DNA of 64,000 bases. Source: JAAYBQ01 sp035403465. GTDB lineage: Bacteria; Spirochaetota; UBA4802; UBA5550. Each line of letters begins with the position of its first letter. Within the stretch, counting starts at the first letter, position 1. Position numbers and translations under genes: made by a program. The stretch covers positions 1-64,000 of the forward strand of contig DAONFG010000008.1 in the NCBI GenBank assembly GCA_035403465.1, read 5' to 3'. Under the pieces are notes generated by a model. It was given only the letters and a program-made list of their open reading frames with translations, did no database searches and had not been told where the DNA came from. Positions 60,811 through 64,000 of this stretch are shown in pieces.

Positions 60811-61791
60811 TTAATCCTGCATGTAGCTTTTAAGTTTGGTGCTTCTTGATGGGTGACGAAGCCGCCTGATGGCCTTTTTCTCGATCTGCCTGATCCTCTC
60901 TTTTGACAGGTTGAATTTATCACCGATCTGCTGGAGTGACATGGGTTCATAACCGTTAAGGCCATACCTCATGCAGAGAATCTCCTTCTCTGAATCTGTA
61001 AGTGTGTCGAGCACTTCATTAAGTGAATTAATGAGTGATTCCTCGAAAACCTGCTCGTCCGGGGAATCAGCCTTGGGATCAACAATCATGTCAAGGATGG
61101 TTGTATCCTCTGAATCTCCAAGAGTAGAGTCGAGCGAGACAAAGTCCTGTGTAATGTTGCGCAGGTGATTTATCTCTTCATTGTCCATGTCGAGTTCTTC
61201 AGCTATTTCACTGGCCGAGGGTTCACGTCCGAACTTGTTTTCAAGTTTTTTATGCACACGCTCAATCTTCTGGAGATCTGCCGTTCTGTTTAGAGGCAGC
61301 CTTATAAGCGAGGCCTTCTGCGAAATAGCAAGCATGATCGACTGCCTGATCCACCACACTGCATATGATATGAAATGGTAACCCCTGTCGGGATCAAACT
61401 TTTCAGCGGCCTTGATCAGCCCCAGGTTACCTTCGTTTATAAGATCAAGAAGCGAAATTCCGCTTGTCTGGTACTTTTTCGCGATTGAAACAACAAACCG
61501 CAGGTTGGACTTTATCAGTTCATTCTTTGAATGTTCATCCCCGTCACGTGTTGCCCTGGCCAGGGTGTCCTCCTGCTCTCTGGTAAGGAGAGGAATCCTG
61601 TTTATCTGGTCAAGATACCATGAAATTGATGAATCGGTAAAGTCCTTGCCCGAGGCACGCACATCCCCGGTTTTGAGGTCTATGTCCTCCTGCAGTTCTT
61701 CATTGATTTCGTCATTAAGCTGAGATGACGCGCCATTAGAGGTCACGTCATCTTCAAGATCATTAAATTCATTGCTGTATTTCTGATTCAT
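60811..61791 (-). CDS. Sigma-70 family RNA polymerase sigma factor (RpoD/RpoS-like)
   Basis: This 326-aa protein has a region 1.2-2.4 core with SWYLDQINRIPLLTREQE, NLRFVVSIAKKY and FDPDRGYHFISYAVWWIRQSI (in parts: FDPDRGY, YAVWWIRQSI). Region 3 follows, and region 4 with MSLQQIGDKFNLSKERIRQIEKKAI. There is no long region 1.1 or non-conserved spacer, so it is shorter than a typical primary sigma and resembles group 2 (RpoS-like) or compact RpoD forms. The acidic N-terminus is variable. It lies between the LysM lipoprotein and propeller genes. Confidence 0.92.
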   Translation of the reverse strand: MNQKYSNEFNDLEDDVTSNGASSQLNDEINEELQEDIDLKTGDVRASGKDFTDSSISWYLDQINRIPLLTREQEDTLARATRDGDEHSKNELIKSNLRFVVSIAKKYQTSGISLLDLINEGNLGLIKAAEKFDPDRGYHFISYAVWWIRQSIMLAISQKASLIRLPLNRTADLQKIERVHKKLENKFGREPSASEIAEELDMDNEEINHLRNITQDFVSLDSTLGDSEDTTILDMIVDPKADSPDEQVFEESLINSLNEVLDTLTDSEKEILCMRYGLNGYEPMSLQQIGDKFNLSKERIRQIEKKAIRRLRHPSRSTKLKSYMQD

Positions 61792-61822
61792 ATTCCGCTT
61801 TTTTAAAATCTCAGTATTCCGG

Positions 61823-63040
61823 CTATTTTTGTATCTTCGGTATTTTCAGCACCCAGCCCGGTCTGATCAGGTCAGGATTGCTGATTTTATTTTTGTTCGC
61901 CTTATATATTTTTGTCCACAGCCTTGGATTGCCATAGAACTCACCAGCTATCTGCCACAGGCAGTCTCCGTATTTTGCCCATGATTTTACTTTGTAATAG
62001 TAATAGTTTTCGTCTTCTTTGATTACTTCTCCATTGGCTGACTTGGTTGTCTTGTCATCCTGAACCTTATCTTTTCCGTCACCCGCAGCTACGACTGCAG
62101 CTTTCTTTCCGGATTCGATTACATCATTGGATAGCCTTATAGCCTCATTGGAATATGTAATTGAATCGTCATAATTGCCGTTATCCCTGCTGAGTTTTGC
62201 ATTTGCAAGAGCTTCCCTGGCAGCATCCATGTCTTCTGCTGCAGTAGCCGCGCCGTTACTGTTTTCAGCAGCTTTAACTGCATCTTCAGCCTCGATAATC
62301 TTCGCCCCGGTTACACCTTCCATTGTAAGCTTATATGCTTCATCTGCATTTTTATCTGCTATTGCAACAGACTGGAAGCCTTCCCTGATGCGGTCGTCGT
62401 TATATTCCTCCTGGGCCTTTTTCAGATTCTCAACTGCGAGATTATACTGTCCCGGGGCATATGCTTCATAATCGTACTGTTCGATTCTTGATATTCTTGA
62501 TGATACTTCGTCGATCTTCACCTGCAGCTGGTATTTGTTGTCCAGCGCTTCTTCCCTGGCTTTAACCGCTTTATCATATGACGCCTTTGCAAGCGATATA
62601 GTCTCTTCATAATTTTTAGCTTCATATCTCTGTGAAGCGCTTGCGTGCAGGTCCTTTGCCTCCCTGAAATTATCGGGCGAAAGCTTTTCTGCATATGCAT
62701 CATCAGCCGCTGCTATTGCCTCTTCGGCCTTCCTCATGCCTGCCTCGGCATAAAGTACTGCAGACTTGTTGTAAGCTTCAACTGCCTTGTTATATGCTGC
62801 GTCAGCGTTCTTGATGCATTCTTCAGGTTTTTCCTCTTTAATTATCTGTTCATGCGCAACTGAAATCTGTTTATTGGCCTCGTTAAATTCCTCAGGGGCA
62901 TATTCATCAGCTTTTACTGTTAGAGCCCTGTCAATCGCCAGCTTGGCCTTTGATAGTTCATTGATAGGAATTTCATCCTGGCAAGCCAGAAGGAAAAGGG
63001 TAATAAATGACAATATTGCCGCTAAATTTCTGTACTTCAT
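61823..63040 (-). CDS. Lipoprotein with helical repeats and C-terminal LysM
   Basis: This 405-aa protein has a lipobox FLLAC (Cys20). Residues 30-300 are Ala/Glu/Lys-rich helical repeats with a recurring pattern such as AEEAIAAADDAY and NFREAKDLHASASQRYEAKNYEE (only parts shown). From residue about 345 there is a LysM fold with VKSWAKYGDCLWQIAGEFYG and NPDLIRPGWVLKIP. It should link an envelope membrane to peptidoglycan. It precedes the sigma factor and follows the STAS gene on the same strand. Confidence 0.85.
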   Translation of the reverse strand: MKYRNLAAILSFITLFLLACQDEIPINELSKAKLAIDRALTVKADEYAPEEFNEANKQISVAHEQIIKEEKPEECIKNADAAYNKAVEAYNKSAVLYAEAGMRKAEEAIAAADDAYAEKLSPDNFREAKDLHASASQRYEAKNYEETISLAKASYDKAVKAREEALDNKYQLQVKIDEVSSRISRIEQYDYEAYAPGQYNLAVENLKKAQEEYNDDRIREGFQSVAIADKNADEAYKLTMEGVTGAKIIEAEDAVKAAENSNGAATAAEDMDAAREALANAKLSRDNGNYDDSITYSNEAIRLSNDVIESGKKAAVVAAGDGKDKVQDDKTTKSANGEVIKEDENYYYYKVKSWAKYGDCLWQIAGEFYGNPRLWTKIYKANKNKISNPDLIRPGWVLKIPKIQK

Positions 63041-63075
63041 AACGACCTCTCGGTTAAATAAATTAATATTATTTT

Positions 63076-63414
63076 TTACAGCTGAAACGCCTTGACTGCT
63101 TCATCCTCTAAATCGTATATCTCAAAAAAGGAGGTGAGCTTTGTAAGTTCAAAGACCTTTTTTACTGACGCGAATACATTTATAATTTTGAGCCCGCCCT
63201 GATACTTCTTAAGATTGGAGAGGCTGGATATCAGTGCGCCTATACCGGATGAATCTATATAGGTAACTTCCTTGAGATTTATTATTACATTATATTTCTT
63301 CTGCTCAATAAGCTTATTCACTATATCCTTGATCTCTGGTGCGTTATAGAGATCTATCTCGCCTGATATATCGAGTATGACGACCTCTCCTTTTGCTCTG
63401 GAACTTATGTCCAT
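63076..63414 (-). CDS. STAS-domain anti-sigma factor antagonist
   Basis: This 112-aa SpoIIAA-like protein has VVILDISGEIDLYNAPEI and YIDSSGIGALISSL, with the phosphorylatable Ser in DSSG. When unphosphorylated, such proteins release sigma factors or partner kinases. ATG 63414 is chosen: AAGGAGG lies 10 nt before it, while the first in-frame ATG overlaps that site. It is the first gene of the run STAS - LysM - sigma - propeller, a setting that suggests partner-switching control. No RsbW-type kinase is adjacent; the HATPase at 44880 is a distant candidate. Confidence 0.9.
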   Translation of the reverse strand: MDISSRAKGEVVILDISGEIDLYNAPEIKDIVNKLIEQKKYNVIINLKEVTYIDSSGIGALISSLSNLKKYQGGLKIINVFASVKKVFELTKLTSFFEIYDLEDEAVKAFQL

Positions 63415-63423
63415 TGAGATCAT

Positions 63424-63915
63424 TCCTCCTTGTAACCGATACTATATTAACACTTTAAGGCCATATTAAAACTGCTGTCAAGCTTTATAAAATAACAACA
63501 AATAGATATAATCACAACAGAACAGCTCTATTACGGGAAAATCTGCCCATATTGGATATTTTTAATGCCTTTTTATAATAATATGATATATTCTTATTTA
63601 AGGATACTATTTTATTCATAAAGAGTGGAATATAAAAGCATTTTTTTCAAAAAAAGTGTTTTTTATGATTAATTTAACAGATTTGAAGCAGCTTTTCAGG
63701 GGCTCTGACACCATCCTGCCTATCCCTGTGAAATCTTTCCTTATATAAATATAACTAATTCTTAAATCCTTTCTCCGTGAACTCTGCGGCTCTGCGCGAG
63801 GCATGAAGACTTCAGGCTACGGCAGTTACTATGCGTAACCTGTGGATACCCGCTTTCGCGGGCATGACAGAACCACCTTTGCGGGTTTGCGGGAACCATC
63901 TTCCCCGGCCACGGG
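63424..63915. other. Noncoding stretch with repeat fragments
   Basis: There is no gene. The left part is AT-rich, likely the STAS promoter region. At 63765-63805 is a fragment of the dispersed TCCGTGAACTCTGCGGCTC repeat, and at 63844-63870 a GGATACCCGCTTTCGCGGGC palindrome (stem 63849-63853 with 63858-63862). Confidence 0.6.
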
Positions 63916-64000
63916 TCAATCCCCTCCGAAAACGTTCATCCATTTCTTTTCAGTCTGCGTAAATGTGCCTTCAAGTATTGATGAACGGATCTCGTCCATG
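63916..64000 (-). CDS. tgt: 3' end of a probable tRNA-guanine transglycosylase (partial)
   Basis: The frame is open from the window edge to TGA at 63918-63916. The 27 visible residues start MDEIRSSILEGTFTQT and end VFGGD, resembling the last helix of bacterial Tgt (MxxIRxAIxEGxF pattern). The catalytic part is outside the window, so the name is tentative. Confidence 0.45.
   Translation of the reverse strand, partial: MDEIRSSILEGTFTQTEKKWMNVFGGD

Noticed and set aside
63616..63804. 62-codon minus-strand frame near the right edge
   Set aside because: It crosses a dispersed repeat fragment, lacks an RBS and resembles nothing.

Overview
The window looks like a chromosomal segment of a diderm, motile member of the Spirochaetota, probably from a poorly described lineage. 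The best pointers are a P83/100-family protein (18990-20714), a FlaA-type periplasmic flagellar sheath protein (36425-37123), an orphan FliG (43442-44458), lipoproteins with relaxed spirochaetal lipoboxes, and an outer-membrane layer shown by OmpA, beta-barrels ending in Phe and an Mla-type lipid transporter. Gene density is high, and many genes abut or overlap by 1-17 nt. Base composition looks balanced by eye, with AT-richer islands around the toxin-antitoxin genes.

Layout. 1-1000: a hicBA toxin-antitoxin pair bracketed by two copies of a small unknown gene. 1059-7838: large exported proteins (a 1156-aa Ig/FnIII lipoprotein, an 822-aa protein with a FlgD-like C-terminus) and a small barrel. 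8000-9880: a small basic protein and a HAD phosphatase between two copies of a GC-palindrome repeat. 9878-11855: pyrD and hisC. 12736-15189: a large cyclic-nucleotide-binding-domain protein. 15552-18725 (minus): HAD phosphatase, nucleotidyltransferase, def, fmt, HNH. 18990-22515: P83/100, OmpA, SpoU methyltransferase. 22817-25439: an EAL protein with a degenerate GGDEF, and an N-formylglutamate amidohydrolase relative. 26472-31536: trxB, pyrR-carB. 31812-35779: mlaE-mlaF and mlaD with an unusual aromatic-repeat barrel. 35799-37123: PilZ and FlaA. 37127-40070: a BtuCDF/Fec-type importer with a His-ending lipoprotein. 40410-41342: a higBA module bounded by two attC-like palindromes. 42051-44458: a 43-aa zinc-ribbon gene, a histone-H1-like-tailed protein, moaD-moaE and fliG. 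44880-50370: HATPase, TPR/CsgG-like protein, MBL hydrolase, signal-peptidase-like protein, SDR. 50398-55605: a ViaA/RavA-like VWA + MoxR pair with a PAS kinase lacking the usual His. 55866-59790: a small c3-like cytochrome, adk, arylacetate-CoA ligase + ACT protein, a glycosyltransferase. 59738-63414: propeller protein, sigma-70 factor, LysM lipoprotein, STAS protein. The right edge holds the 3' end of a probable tgt.

Themes. Envelope biogenesis and surface proteins dominate. Signalling is by c-di-GMP (EAL, PilZ), PAS/HATPase proteins, STAS and an alternative or primary sigma factor. Pyrimidine genes are dispersed (pyrD; pyrR-carB). Intergenic space carries several families of GC-rich palindromic elements, and two toxin-antitoxin systems sit in repeat-bounded units. 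The most unusual items are the integron-cassette-like higBA unit with a predicted leaderless higB, the Ser-for-His PAS kinase upstream of the MoxR/VWA pair, the aromatic-repeat barrel fused to the Mla operon, and a signal-peptidase-like protein without its catalytic dyad. No CRISPR array, rRNA, tRNA, prophage or transposase was seen.
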